Assembly: GCA_947507965.1 (NCBI GenBank)
Contig: CANNQU010000001.1
Location: forward strand, 43,948 to 107,947
DNA: 64,000 bases
Reading direction: 5' to 3'
Source: Bacteroidota bacterium
Lineage (GTDB): Bacteria; Bacteroidota; Bacteroidia; UKL13-3
Shown here piece by piece: positions 17,325 through 26,486 of the stretch. Numbering within the stretch: position 1 is the stretch's first letter; every line of letters begins with the position of its first letter. A model generated the notes under the pieces. The model saw only the letters and a list, made by a program, of their open reading frames with translations, was not told the origin of the DNA and did not search any database. The position numbers and the translations under genes were made by a program.

Positions 17325-19874
17325 TTAATTCTTCATAAACCGAACACTTTGTATTCCGTTTTCATTGATCACATTTACAAAATAAACGCCTGCTGCTAAG
17401 CGCGATACATCGGCCTTGTAATAGGATGTAACATTTTCGAATTGCATCAATATCGCACCCGATATATCGGTAATTTTTATCGTTGCATTCGTGGCAGGAA
17501 GTATAATATTTAAATAACTATTGGTTGGATTAGGATAAGCCGTAATTCCTGCTTTCACGTTCATTTGCAATCCTTTTGATGGCGTAAAATCAGTGTTTTC
17601 TTGATTCATGTTTTCTGCATCTCCAAGGTTATCATCCGATAAAGGAACCTCAAAATTATGACTTCCGAACCATCTGCAATTCACTACTACTTGCTTGCAC
17701 ACCGTGGTGGTACAATGCTTCACACTATCAAATACGGTTAAACAAACAGTGAATGTTCGTTTACTGAAGAAGGCATGGTATGGACTTTTTGATGATGAGA
17801 AGCTCGAATCGCCAAACGACCACCAATAGGATGTACCACCTACCGTAGTATTTATGAATCTGAACATATTACAGAAATTATAATAATAGAAACTTGGTGT
17901 AGGGCAGCAGGTTTGTGGAATAACAATGGTTTTACAGAAGGTATTGGTGCAAATACTATCATTACATTTCGTAACTTTCAAACAAACAGTATACGTGCCG
18001 GGTTGAGCATAAATATGCTTCAATGGGTTTTTATCGGTACTGTAGGTGCCATCGCCCCACGACCATTTATACGTCATGCAACTATCGCCATAACTATAAT
18101 TCAGAACCTCTACTTTTTTATCAGCACATTTAACAGTAGCTCCAAAGTATGCATGTGAGTTACAACATGAAGGAGGGATTACTACCGTTTTACAGATATA
18201 ATTTAAACAGGTCGTATCAGCGCATTTTCTAATAATTAAACATACATTATATGTTCCGGCATTGGCATAAATGTGTGGTGCAGGATGATTGTCATAACTA
18301 TACGTTCCATCACCCCACGACCATTTAGAGGTGAAGCAACTATCTCCCGTAGAGGCATTACCGACTTCTAATTTTCTTAGATTACAATTTATAAAGGGAT
18401 TAAAGTTTGCTTGCAAGTTACATGAGGTGCAATTAATGGTAATTGTTTTACAGATTAAAGTATCCTTACATATCGTATTCGAACCAGGGGTAAATCTCTT
18501 TATCGTAAGACAAATGGTATAGGTGCCATTACTTGTAAAGGTATGATGTGGATCTTTCGTTGTAGCAAAAGCAGATGAATCGCCAAAATTCCACGAATAA
18601 CCATACACCCCGGTGGTGTCGCCTACTGCTGCAAGGAATGAACCAACCCTTGATGGGCATGCAATGGAATACGTCCAGTTTCCAGTTAAGGTACAACCAC
18701 CTGAAGTGTTGCAATTCACATTCACTGTTTTACATATTGTGGTGTCAAAACAAGGAACGGAGGTACTGATAATATATCTTTTAACTCTCAAACAAACGGT
18801 ATAGGTTCCATTATTTGCATAGGTGTGAGTGCCACTCTTGAGTGTTCCAAGAGCCGAATTGTCTCCGTAGTTCCAAGAATATACATAATTCCCGGTGGTA
18901 TCAGCCACCCCCGAAGTGAAACTAACCACCCGTGAAGGACAAGCAACACCAAAACTCCAATTGGCATACGTAGAACATGTATTACAATTTATTGTGATTG
19001 TTTTACACGTATAGGTGTAACAAGAAGTATCGGTACATGATCTCACTTTCAAGCACACATTATAGGTTCCACTACCTGGAAAGATATGGCCCATAGTACT
19101 GTTTTTGTTTGTTTGAATAGACGACGTATTATCTCCCCAAAACCAATCATAGATACCACAAGAATTCGAATCCTGAATAGCAAAAATCAGCTCCTTGCAA
19201 TTCACGCTGCTCGTAGTATTGGTAAAGTTAGGCGTATGCACCCCACCTACCGTTACCGTTTTACATATTGTGGTGTCTTTACATACCACACCGTTATCAT
19301 ACTTTTTAACATTAAAACATACGGTATAACTACCATTATTAGGGTAAACATGGCTAGTGGAAAGGTGATTCAATGTATCATAATGTTGATCCCCAAAACT
19401 CCAGGTGTATTTATACAATCCAACACTATCGGTGTTCGAACCGGCAAATGATACCGTCCGAGTAGCGCAATTGTAGGACCAGTTCCAACCAAGAGTTCCC
19501 AAAGCACAACCAGTGCCACAGTTCACGGTCACTGTTTTACAGATGGTATCACTACAAATTCCACCATTTACCTGCTTAAACATAATCAAACAAATGGTAT
19601 AGGTACCATTGGCCGTAAAGGTATAATTGGCGTTTCTGGTAGATGCAAAAGTAGCGCTACCATATTTCCAGATATAAGATACTCCAGAATCATTTGAATT
19701 GGTTACAAATGAAGTATTCGTAAAATAAATCGATTTGCAATTATTCGGACTAACTTGAGTAATAAAGTCCGCATGAAAATTGCAGGTGGCATTTGCATGG
19801 TTTACAAAGAGCAACATGAAAATTGCCATTAGGGCCATTGAAATGTTTTTGCTGAATTGGTAGAATGATTTCAT
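17325..19874 (-). CDS. Surface protein with eight cysteine-rich PKD domains and a T9SS tail
   Basis: The 849-residue protein begins with a signal peptide (ISMALMAIFMLLFVNHANA). It continues with eight tandem PKD-type units of 80-95 residues. Units carry the core W-x-(F/W)-G-D (WSFGD, WNYGD, WSWGDGTYS) and the strand G-(T/S)-Y-(T/N)-V-C-(L/F), and close with an (I/T)-C-K-T-(V/I) strand. Cysteines recur at fixed places, with C-x-x-C or CC between units, so disulfide-locked domains are likely. A type A T9SS tail starts near residue 777 (AYPNPTNSYLNIILP, ending FMKN). It is probably an extended surface fibre or adhesin; the ligand is unknown. It is the last gene of a leftward unit headed by an ECF sigma factor. 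Confidence 0.88.
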   Translation of the reverse strand: MKSFYQFSKNISMALMAIFMLLFVNHANATCNFHADFITQVSPNNCKSIYFTNTSFVTNSNDSGVSYIWKYGSATFASTRNANYTFTANGTYTICLIMFKQVNGGICSDTICKTVTVNCGTGCALGTLGWNWSYNCATRTVSFAGSNTDSVGLYKYTWSFGDQHYDTLNHLSTSHVYPNNGSYTVCFNVKKYDNGVVCKDTTICKTVTVGGVHTPNFTNTTSSVNCKELIFAIQDSNSCGIYDWFWGDNTSSIQTNKNSTMGHIFPGSGTYNVCLKVRSCTDTSCYTYTCKTITINCNTCSTYANWSFGVACPSRVVSFTSGVADTTGNYVYSWNYGDNSALGTLKSGTHTYANNGTYTVCLRVKRYIISTSVPCFDTTICKTVNVNCNTSGGCTLTGNWTYSIACPSRVGSFLAAVGDTTGVYGYSWNFGDSSAFATTKDPHHTFTSNGTYTICLTIKRFTPGSNTICKDTLICKTITINCTSCNLQANFNPFINCNLRKLEVGNASTGDSCFTSKWSWGDGTYSYDNHPAPHIYANAGTYNVCLIIRKCADTTCLNYICKTVVIPPSCCNSHAYFGATVKCADKKVEVLNYSYGDSCMTYKWSWGDGTYSTDKNPLKHIYAQPGTYTVCLKVTKCNDSICTNTFCKTIVIPQTCCPTPSFYYYNFCNMFRFINTTVGGTSYWWSFGDSSFSSSKSPYHAFFSKRTFTVCLTVFDSVKHCTTTVCKQVVVNCRWFGSHNFEVPLSDDNLGDAENMNQENTDFTPSKGLQMNVKAGITAYPNPTNSYLNIILPATNATIKITDISGAILMQFENVTSYYKADVSRLAAGVYFVNVINENGIQSVRFMKN

Positions 19875-19926
19875 AATAGAAAAATTTAGAATATACTATA
19901 TAGTCGACTCCCCTTTAAAAGGTTGC

Positions 19927-22404
19927 TTAGTTTATAATTATCTTTTGCGAAAATAACCTATTTCCCTCCATCGTCATAATAAAATAGATTCCTGCCATTA
20001 ACCCATTGACTTCAATGGTTTTAGAGTTAATGGTTCCCTCCAAAACAGTTGCACCGGAGGTATTGACAATTTTATATGATGCATTTGGCTCATAGCTTTT
20101 AAAGAGCAAAATGTAACTGCTTACTGGATTTGCACAAATTCGTTCATTATTAATCCTGTAATTGCTATTACCTATACCACTTAAGGTTGTTGAGATTTTA
20201 GCATAGGTATTATTTGTTTTTAGTGGGTCGAAATAATCGAAAACAACATAAGCTTTATTCTTAATAATCGTGCCGATAGGTAACGTATTATTAAATCTAA
20301 TTTTGAATCCTATATGCCCACGATTCGAAACATTATCATTGTTTTCGAAAGGTGGTAATGATATATTAGTAAATGTCCATACGATAACGCCTTTGCCAAG
20401 TGCTGGGGGGCAACTAAATATTTTGGTTGAATAACTATGTGATGCACCTGTTTCCTGAATGTATTGAATAGAGGTATTAATGTCAATGGTGTCAATAACA
20501 ATAACACTGTGAATGGTATCGTATGAAGAAGTATTCTCAAAGTGAATAAGATAGTTTATCTCATTTTCAGCATTCGTTACTAAGCTAATTGAATCATTGG
20601 AAGGCGGTAAAGGATACACATCCTTTAAAACCGGGCTATTACTCGTTTGACCTATTCTTTGAACCAATGTATCTGAATTGTCCATAGCATCTAAATCCAT
20701 ATATCCGGAAGATGCAATGAAATTAACCTGATCATTTAAATTAAATGAATCGGCTTTTACCTTAGCGGTAAAGCTTATGCTTCGTTGTTCCCCCACTTTA
20801 AGATTCGCAACCGACCATACTGCTTCGTTACCATTTAAAATAAAAGATTGAGGCGAAGAAAAATTTGATAGTTTTTTATTGAAAACAACTTTGATACCCG
20901 CTGCCGCTATTAGATCTTGCGTACCGTTGTTGGCATACGTAATGGTATATCCTTCAACAAAGTCCCTTCGCGAGGAATAACCATTATTGGGCGTTATGTT
21001 CACTTTTAAATCCACCCCCGACACCAATGGTATTAAGCTAAAATCCAAGGTATCAAGAGTTGAATTGTTGGCAGTTATAAAAGTATAACTATTTTGTGAA
21101 CAAGGAGAATCCACATCCCAATTTTTAAACTTTACAAGGGAAACCGTGTATGACGCTGTAGTGAATGGAATGGTTGCCGAATAATAACCATTGACATCGG
21201 TATATAAATTAAAGCTCTCGATCGCCTTAATTTGAATTATTCTATTGGCAAAAGGTCGATCGTTATTATCAAACTTACAGTTATGATTTAAATCCTGATA
21301 TAAATGACCACTAATTCGAGTATGCGAAAAAACAATTTGTGCCAGTTTATTAATTCTTAGATTTCCTACAAAGTCATTCGAAGAAACAACATACAATCCT
21401 CCTCTAAATTTAACGATGTCTTGCACGGAAACAGGAGCAAGACCCGAAGCACTCCAAATAGTAGAATACTTAACCACTGAAACATTACTGGAATAAAAAC
21501 CTCCGGAGGCCCATAATTCATTATTGTACTCCTCAATGTCAGTAATCTGATTAGAAATTAGATTTGCTGTTATCAGTTGGAAGCCGCTACTATTCCTTAA
21601 ATATATTTTCCCTTGAAGGTCTAAGGTAAGAATAGCTAAATTATTTTGATAGGCTGTTACTTTAGCGATCCCAATAGAAGGAGAAAAAGAAAAAGCTTTC
21701 CAGCTGAAAGCACTGTCGATGGCCGCCAAATTAAATGACGTTATCCCTCCTGCTTTTGTAAAAGCCCCCCCGATAAAAAGCGAATCATTAAAAACACACA
21801 AGGAATGCACTGCACCATTGGTTCCGGTATTCCCAAAAGGGCCTGCACCAATCTTATTGAAATGTACTCCATTATAAACAACCAAGTTCTGCGTGGTATC
21901 GCCATTAACAACCGTATAAAAGGCGCCTCCGATAAAAAGCTGATTTTTAAATACAGCCATGGTATTAATGGAGCCATAACCAGCACCTAAAAACGAGAAC
22001 CCTGCCGCCCCATTTGTACCCACTGCTTCCCAATTATTTAAAGTACCATTAAACCTCACCATGGTTCTTGCATTGGTAATAACAGGTGTTTTTACGATAA
22101 AATTGCCTGCCAAATACACCTCATTTTTGTAAACGGCCATAACTCTAACTTGCGAGCTATCATTAAAAATTATGCCCGGTAATTGTTGCCAATAAAAGCC
22201 ATTCCATTTATTCACTACAATAGAGAAACCTTTTCCTATTACTCCATAATTATGTCGTGTGGCGGCATAAAAATAATTATTATCCGTTGTCGTAGCAATG
22301 ACCTCATCGGTAACCCCAAGCGATAACGGTTTTAGCATCTGTGCATGAAGCTGAACAGCCACGAAACTGAGGAATAAAAAAAATATCTTTTTTGCCATAC
22401 TCAT
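19927..22404 (-). CDS. Large T9SS surface protein: propeller-like repeats, SdrD-B-like, DUF11-like and DUF7619-like domains
   Basis: The 825-residue protein has a signal peptide (KKIFFLFLSFVAVQLHAQ). Residues of about 25-350 hold six or so repeats of the type VYKNEVYLAGNF, VFKNQLFIGGAF and VFNDSLFIGGAF, suggesting a beta-propeller. Near 362 an SdrD-B/Cna-B-like domain begins (GHLYQDLNHNCKFDNND). A DUF11-like stretch follows near 455-560 (YTITYANNGTQDL). Then comes a DUF7619-like domain near 590-740 (YLIHFENTSSYDTIHSVIVIDTID, GHIGFKIRF, VFDYFDPLKTN). A T9SS tail closes the protein (ANPVSSYILL to SQKIIIN). The role is surface binding or structural. It starts 15 bases after the anti-sigma gene, so it is probably co-transcribed. 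Confidence 0.82.
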   Translation of the reverse strand: MSMAKKIFFLFLSFVAVQLHAQMLKPLSLGVTDEVIATTTDNNYFYAATRHNYGVIGKGFSIVVNKWNGFYWQQLPGIIFNDSSQVRVMAVYKNEVYLAGNFIVKTPVITNARTMVRFNGTLNNWEAVGTNGAAGFSFLGAGYGSINTMAVFKNQLFIGGAFYTVVNGDTTQNLVVYNGVHFNKIGAGPFGNTGTNGAVHSLCVFNDSLFIGGAFTKAGGITSFNLAAIDSAFSWKAFSFSPSIGIAKVTAYQNNLAILTLDLQGKIYLRNSSGFQLITANLISNQITDIEEYNNELWASGGFYSSNVSVVKYSTIWSASGLAPVSVQDIVKFRGGLYVVSSNDFVGNLRINKLAQIVFSHTRISGHLYQDLNHNCKFDNNDRPFANRIIQIKAIESFNLYTDVNGYYSATIPFTTASYTVSLVKFKNWDVDSPCSQNSYTFITANNSTLDTLDFSLIPLVSGVDLKVNITPNNGYSSRRDFVEGYTITYANNGTQDLIAAAGIKVVFNKKLSNFSSPQSFILNGNEAVWSVANLKVGEQRSISFTAKVKADSFNLNDQVNFIASSGYMDLDAMDNSDTLVQRIGQTSNSPVLKDVYPLPPSNDSISLVTNAENEINYLIHFENTSSYDTIHSVIVIDTIDINTSIQYIQETGASHSYSTKIFSCPPALGKGVIVWTFTNISLPPFENNDNVSNRGHIGFKIRFNNTLPIGTIIKNKAYVVFDYFDPLKTNNTYAKISTTLSGIGNSNYRINNERICANPVSSYILLFKSYEPNASYKIVNTSGATVLEGTINSKTIEVNGLMAGIYFIMTMEGNRLFSQKIIIN

Positions 22405-22419
22405 AATTGTTTACTTGAA

Positions 22420-24027
22420 TTAAAATTTAAACCCAATACCCCATCTCCAACCAAAAGAATAAGGTAACTCACTAATGCCTGTTTCCTTTTTGTACAAAGA
22501 GGTAATATTTGACTTCAAATAAATATCAGTACCTAGTTGCCAATGGTCGGTTAACAAATAATGAAACTTCATATTCACGGTAAGAGCCGAGCCCCATTTA
22601 TTGATCGTATTCATACTGTTTTTCAGCAGCACGACGTCACTCGATGTGGCATTAGGTAATGCCCCTTTTACATTAGTAATATAACTTAATAACATACTTA
22701 TTCCCGTCTCAAAATTCCATTTCTGCGTTGAACTTACGATATAAGAAAAATGAAGTGGAAGTTCAAATGAAGTAAAGTTGTTATTGTACCTGTAGCGATA
22801 TGCCGTATCTCTTTGAATATAGAAGTAGGATGTATCTAAATTGATATCAATATATGGCACACTATCAAAGAGTTGCTTATTTATTTGATAAATACCTTTT
22901 TGCCCGAACTGGCTTTCGTGCAATCCAACACCTAAATTTAATTTGCCAATATTCTTGAATAGGTCGAGCCCAAAATTATATTTTGTCGTTTGCTTATCGG
23001 ATGCGCTCCTTGTGGCAAAATACGCAGCCGAATTATTGTCCGTATGAAGATACCTGCTATTTAATGCAGCGGCACCAAATACCTCAATATTATATTGTTG
23101 TTTGTGTTTTCGTATCGTTACAGCGTCCGGTTTTATTAATGGTTCATACAATGACCTATCTGTTGAAACAATGCTCATGGAGTCGGTCACTTTTGCCATC
23201 ACTACATGCTCGACAGCGCTATCCGTACTTACCTTATTAGGGTTGGAATCATCGGTAAAGACTACCTTATCGGTTAAAACACGAACATCATAAACCATCG
23301 TATCGCTTAAATCAAGTGTGATGACGTTTCGTTTTCCTTGGCTCTTTAATTTATGGTCAGTTCCTATGTTGTTTGTAGAAACGATGGCAGGATTTCCGTT
23401 TACCCTCCCCATCATATCTTGATTACTTTTATTTTCGGCCTCTGCCGATGGTTTTTTGGCGGTAGCTTGATCATCTTCTGTTGTTGCATTTGCAATAATA
23501 TGGTTAGAAGAAATCGTTACTCTATTGCCATATTTATAGCCAATAAAAGAAACTGGAATAAGCAGCAGTAATAAAAGCCAAGCATAACGTTTTCTACTTT
23601 CAATTTGTTGTAATTGAACCACTCTGCTTCTAATAACTGCGAATTCTTCCATTTGGGCCTGACTCACATAATTTTGTAACGCATTTTTAAAATAATGATC
23701 TATTACTTTTTCACGATCCAATTTATTTTGAATTTCTAAAAATGGAATATGGCCCGCTACCGCATTATAATCGAGCAATGCTTCCTTAAAATAAGTATCG
23801 ACCGAAACTTTGGTGGCATCGATTTCCTTTTTTAAGGAATCAAAAGAAAAATCATCCGCATCTATTTCAACTCCAGCTATCGCATTCTTAAAATAATGAT
23901 CAACCGAAATTTTCGACAGATCCGCCTTACTTTTTATCGCTTCGAACATTTCTTCATCAGCCATACCCTCTAAGTTTTGAAGGGCTGTTTTAAAAAACTG
24001 ATCGATATGTATTTTGTCCTTTTTCAA
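22420..24027 (-). CDS. Predicted dual-membrane-spanning anti-sigma protein (cytoplasmic repeats, one TM, outer-membrane barrel)
   Basis: The 535-residue protein has three zones. Residues 7-141 hold four tandem repeats of about 34 residues, each opening with (V/I)-D-x-(Y/F)-F-K-x-A (HIDQFFKTAL, SVDHYFKNAI, SVDTYFKEAL, VIDHYFKNAL). One membrane helix follows at about 148-167 (AWLLLLLLIPVSFIGYKYG), then a low-complexity periplasmic linker to about 310. The last 220 residues alternate polar and aromatic strands (YNIEVFGAAAL, FELPLHFSYIV, WNFETGISMLLSYI, WRWGIGFKF) and end in Phe, as outer-membrane barrels do. It lies three bases after an ECF sigma gene. An anti-sigma role is inferred from this placement and from the similar architecture of Bacteroides Dma proteins. 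Confidence 0.65.
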   Translation of the reverse strand: MKKDKIHIDQFFKTALQNLEGMADEEMFEAIKSKADLSKISVDHYFKNAIAGVEIDADDFSFDSLKKEIDATKVSVDTYFKEALLDYNAVAGHIPFLEIQNKLDREKVIDHYFKNALQNYVSQAQMEEFAVIRSRVVQLQQIESRKRYAWLLLLLLIPVSFIGYKYGNRVTISSNHIIANATTEDDQATAKKPSAEAENKSNQDMMGRVNGNPAIVSTNNIGTDHKLKSQGKRNVITLDLSDTMVYDVRVLTDKVVFTDDSNPNKVSTDSAVEHVVMAKVTDSMSIVSTDRSLYEPLIKPDAVTIRKHKQQYNIEVFGAAALNSRYLHTDNNSAAYFATRSASDKQTTKYNFGLDLFKNIGKLNLGVGLHESQFGQKGIYQINKQLFDSVPYIDINLDTSYFYIQRDTAYRYRYNNNFTSFELPLHFSYIVSSTQKWNFETGISMLLSYITNVKGALPNATSSDVVLLKNSMNTINKWGSALTVNMKFHYLLTDHWQLGTDIYLKSNITSLYKKETGISELPYSFGWRWGIGFKF

Positions 24028-24030
24028 CGA

Positions 24031-24585
24031 TTATTGTTTTACGGCCTGCTTTAATTGTTTTTCATTAACCCAACGTTGCAACTGCTTTCTTGCCCTAGCT
24101 AGTTGCGACTTGCTCGTTCCTTCACTAATGCCCAAGTGTGCGGCAATTTCCCGATGACTCAATTCATCGATCGCATACATATTAAAAACCACTCGATAAC
24201 CTGTTGGAAGTTGTTGTACCAAAGCCATCAATTCATCGACACTTAGGGGTTCATTCACAACCTCTATGTTATCCTCGAAATCAATAGGCTCATTACTATA
24301 TTTATCAAAGGAATCGATAAATTGCAATTTCTTATTTTTCCTGAAATGGTCAATAGCGGTATTCATCATGATGCGTGTAATCCACGTGGTTACACTGCTA
24401 TTGCCCTTGAATTTATGCAATGTAGTAAACACTTTTACGAATCCTTCTTGCATTACATCCTTCGCATCGTCAATACAATTGCAATATCGCAAACACACGC
24501 CCAGCATTTTATTGGCAAACATTTTATATAGTTTACTTTGCGCTGTGGCATTACCTTCGATACAATCTTGTATTATTCCTTCCAC
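24031..24585 (-). CDS. ECF-type RNA polymerase sigma factor
   Basis: This is a 184-residue sigma-70 family protein of the extracytoplasmic-function group. Region 2 is present (SKLYKMFANKMLGVCLRYCNCIDDAKDVMQEGFVKVF, then TWITRIMMNTAIDHFRKNKK). Region 4 is also present (LPTGYRVVFNMYAIDELSHREIAAHLGISEGTSKSQLARARKQL). The start must be GTG at 24585, because an in-frame stop lies a few codons upstream and no ATG intervenes. It is the first gene of a leftward unit, followed after three bases by the membrane anti-sigma candidate, which probably sequesters it. It would direct polymerase to envelope genes, perhaps including its own operon; the target motif is not known. Confidence 0.95.
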   Translation of the reverse strand: MEGIIQDCIEGNATAQSKLYKMFANKMLGVCLRYCNCIDDAKDVMQEGFVKVFTTLHKFKGNSSVTTWITRIMMNTAIDHFRKNKKLQFIDSFDKYSNEPIDFEDNIEVVNEPLSVDELMALVQQLPTGYRVVFNMYAIDELSHREIAAHLGISEGTSKSQLARARKQLQRWVNEKQLKQAVKQ

Positions 24586-24637
24586 CGGGTATGGGCTAAT
24601 TTATGCTTTGGTCGTCCAAAAAAGCTTTGGGTTGCAC

Positions 24638-24645
24638 CAAATATA
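24638..24645 (-). promoter_or_regulatory. -7 promoter box (TATATTTG) of the sigma-factor unit
   Basis: This is an exact TAnnTTTG match on the minus strand, about 52 bases before the GTG start at 24585. It is the only good housekeeping-type box in the gap; a -33 TTG is not evident. Confidence 0.4.
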
Positions 24646-24664
24646 GCTATTTTCAAAGAAAACA

Positions 24665-24678
24665 GTGGTTTTTACCAC
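24665..24678 (-). terminator. Possible terminator of the S41 protease gene
   Basis: A short perfect stem, GTGGT / ACCAC, with an AAAA loop (minus-strand reading) is followed by TGTTTTCTTT. It lies 28 bases after the protease stop. The stem is only 5 bp, so efficiency is uncertain. Confidence 0.4.
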
Positions 24679-24706
24679 GAAATCATTCGAAAAACAACGT
24701 TATAAA

Positions 24707-26299
24707 CTAATGGGTTAGTTTTTCGAAATATTTCTCGGAACCCATGCAGGTTATAGCCTTCAAAAAAGTTTCATCTTGGCTGTTCTCGACATAAAAATAC
24801 CCATTGCTTTTATATAACAACTTGGCAATCGACGCTTTGAGATGGCGCTCTATTTCCTTTTTTGAACGTTTGAAATCGGCAACAGTCCAAATAATTTGTA
24901 ATGAAGTGGCATTTCCTTCCAGCTCCTGCCAGAGTGTATTATCAACCTCAAACGTCTCACTAAAGATTAAAAAGCTATCATACTTATTAAGCTCCGTCTT
25001 ATACTTTTCAACATACGAATAAGCCAATTGCCGAATCACGCTTTTATGGAGAAGCTCGGTAAGCAAGGTCGAACTATTGCTTGTATCTAAAGGCACGAAT
25101 ACATCCGGAACGACCCCACCGCCGCCATAAACCTTGCGTCCGCCTAGTGTTGTAAAAACTTGCTTGAGATTAACTTTAATACTATCTTTAAAAAATAGTT
25201 CTCCATTATGATAACGCTCCTTATTGTCATCCTCATATTCGCTATATCCATGGTTATAAGGCCTTTGAATACATCGTCCGCTTGGGGTATAATACCTGGA
25301 AATCGTCAGCCTTAGCGCTGATCCGTCTTTAAGTGTGAATGAATTTTGCACCAAGCCTTTACCGAATGTTCTCCTTCCAATAATTAAAGCTCGGTCATTG
25401 TCCTGTAAGGCACCGCATAAAATTTCACTCGCACTTGCGCTGTTTTCATTAACTAAAACAATGAGTTTTCCTTTTTCAAAATCCCCTTTACTGGTTGCGA
25501 GAAAATTTTCATTGCCTGTATGTTCTCCTCTCGTGGTCAAAATCTTCTTATTCGCATCCAAAAATTCGTCCGCTAGCTTTTGAGCCGTATTTAAGTATCC
25601 GCCTCCATTATCTCGTAAATCGATAATAAGATTTTGCATCCCTTTATTTTTTAATGCACGGTAAGCCGTTTGGTATTCTTCGAATGTATTGGCCGCAAAG
25701 CGAGAAATTTTTATGTAACCCGTCTCCTTATCAGCCATAAAATAAGCATCTACACTCTTAATCGAAACACTTCCTCGGGTAATGGAGTAGTTAAGAACTT
25801 TATTTCCTGAATACCTAAAAATTACCAAATTCAACGTTGACCCACTTTCCCCTTTTAATAATTTTATCACGTCTTGGTTCTTCAATCCCATGCCATTCAA
25901 AACTTTATGATCCACCTGTGTTATTCTATCTCCAACTTGCAATCCAGCATTATAACTTGGACCATCGTCAATTATGTCAACAATTATAATGGTATCGTTA
26001 CGTAATAAAAATTCAATCCCGATCCCTTCAAAACTACCTTCAAGAGGCTCATTCGCCTCTTTCGCCTCCGTGGCGGTGAGATAACTACTGTGCGGATCAA
26101 GAGAATGCAATAAGGTATTAACGGCTTCCTTTTCAATGGTTTCGGTATCGATGGTATCAACATAGTTGCTTTTTATTAGTTGTACTATTTGAGATACCTT
26201 GTTTCCACCCCATCGCTTATTGGGAGAATACCAAATTCCAATCAAAATACCGATGGTTAAGATAATAGCAAATCGAAGAGGTTGTAATGCCTGTTTCAT
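24707..26299 (-). CDS. S41-family C-terminal processing peptidase
   Basis: From the ATG at 26299 it has 530 residues (the TTG at 26308 lies inside the -7 box). An N-terminal signal anchor (LRFAIILTIGILIGIWY) places it in the periplasm. A PDZ domain covers about residues 85-165 (GIGIEFLLRNDTIIIVDIIDDGPSYNAGLQVGDRITQV). The Ser-Lys catalytic core follows, with ENSASASEILCGALQD (nucleophile Ser) and RRTFGKGLVQ (general-base Lys). CtpA-type enzymes trim or degrade periplasmic proteins from their C-termini. The last 120 residues are a helical extension usual in Bacteroidota versions. Confidence 0.95.
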   Translation of the reverse strand: MKQALQPLRFAIILTIGILIGIWYSPNKRWGGNKVSQIVQLIKSNYVDTIDTETIEKEAVNTLLHSLDPHSSYLTATEAKEANEPLEGSFEGIGIEFLLRNDTIIIVDIIDDGPSYNAGLQVGDRITQVDHKVLNGMGLKNQDVIKLLKGESGSTLNLVIFRYSGNKVLNYSITRGSVSIKSVDAYFMADKETGYIKISRFAANTFEEYQTAYRALKNKGMQNLIIDLRDNGGGYLNTAQKLADEFLDANKKILTTRGEHTGNENFLATSKGDFEKGKLIVLVNENSASASEILCGALQDNDRALIIGRRTFGKGLVQNSFTLKDGSALRLTISRYYTPSGRCIQRPYNHGYSEYEDDNKERYHNGELFFKDSIKVNLKQVFTTLGGRKVYGGGGVVPDVFVPLDTSNSSTLLTELLHKSVIRQLAYSYVEKYKTELNKYDSFLIFSETFEVDNTLWQELEGNATSLQIIWTVADFKRSKKEIERHLKASIAKLLYKSNGYFYVENSQDETFLKAITCMGSEKYFEKLTH

Positions 26300-26305
26300 G
26301 TTTAG

Positions 26306-26313
26306 CAAACATA
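26306..26313 (-). promoter_or_regulatory. -7 promoter box (TATGTTTG) of the S41 protease gene
   Basis: An exact TAnnTTTG match on the minus strand lies six bases (ctaaac) before the ATG at 26299, predicting a leaderless or nearly leaderless mRNA. Confidence 0.45.
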
Positions 26314-26486
26314 AGGCAATTAAAATTCTAAAATAGCGTAATAATTTAAAAAAGTAAATTACTTCTAAAACAAAAGCTTAATTCTTTCCATTCAAAATAT
26401 CGATCTGTCATTTATACGTCATCTTGTTTACTTTTCTAATGGATGTATTAACTAATCATTGCAAAAGCCCCTAAATTATTTGTGCC

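Noticed and set aside
17325..19874. Repeats in this region as a CRISPR or DNA repeat array
   Set aside because: The periodicity is about 260 bases and diverged at DNA level; it is explained by tandem PKD protein domains.
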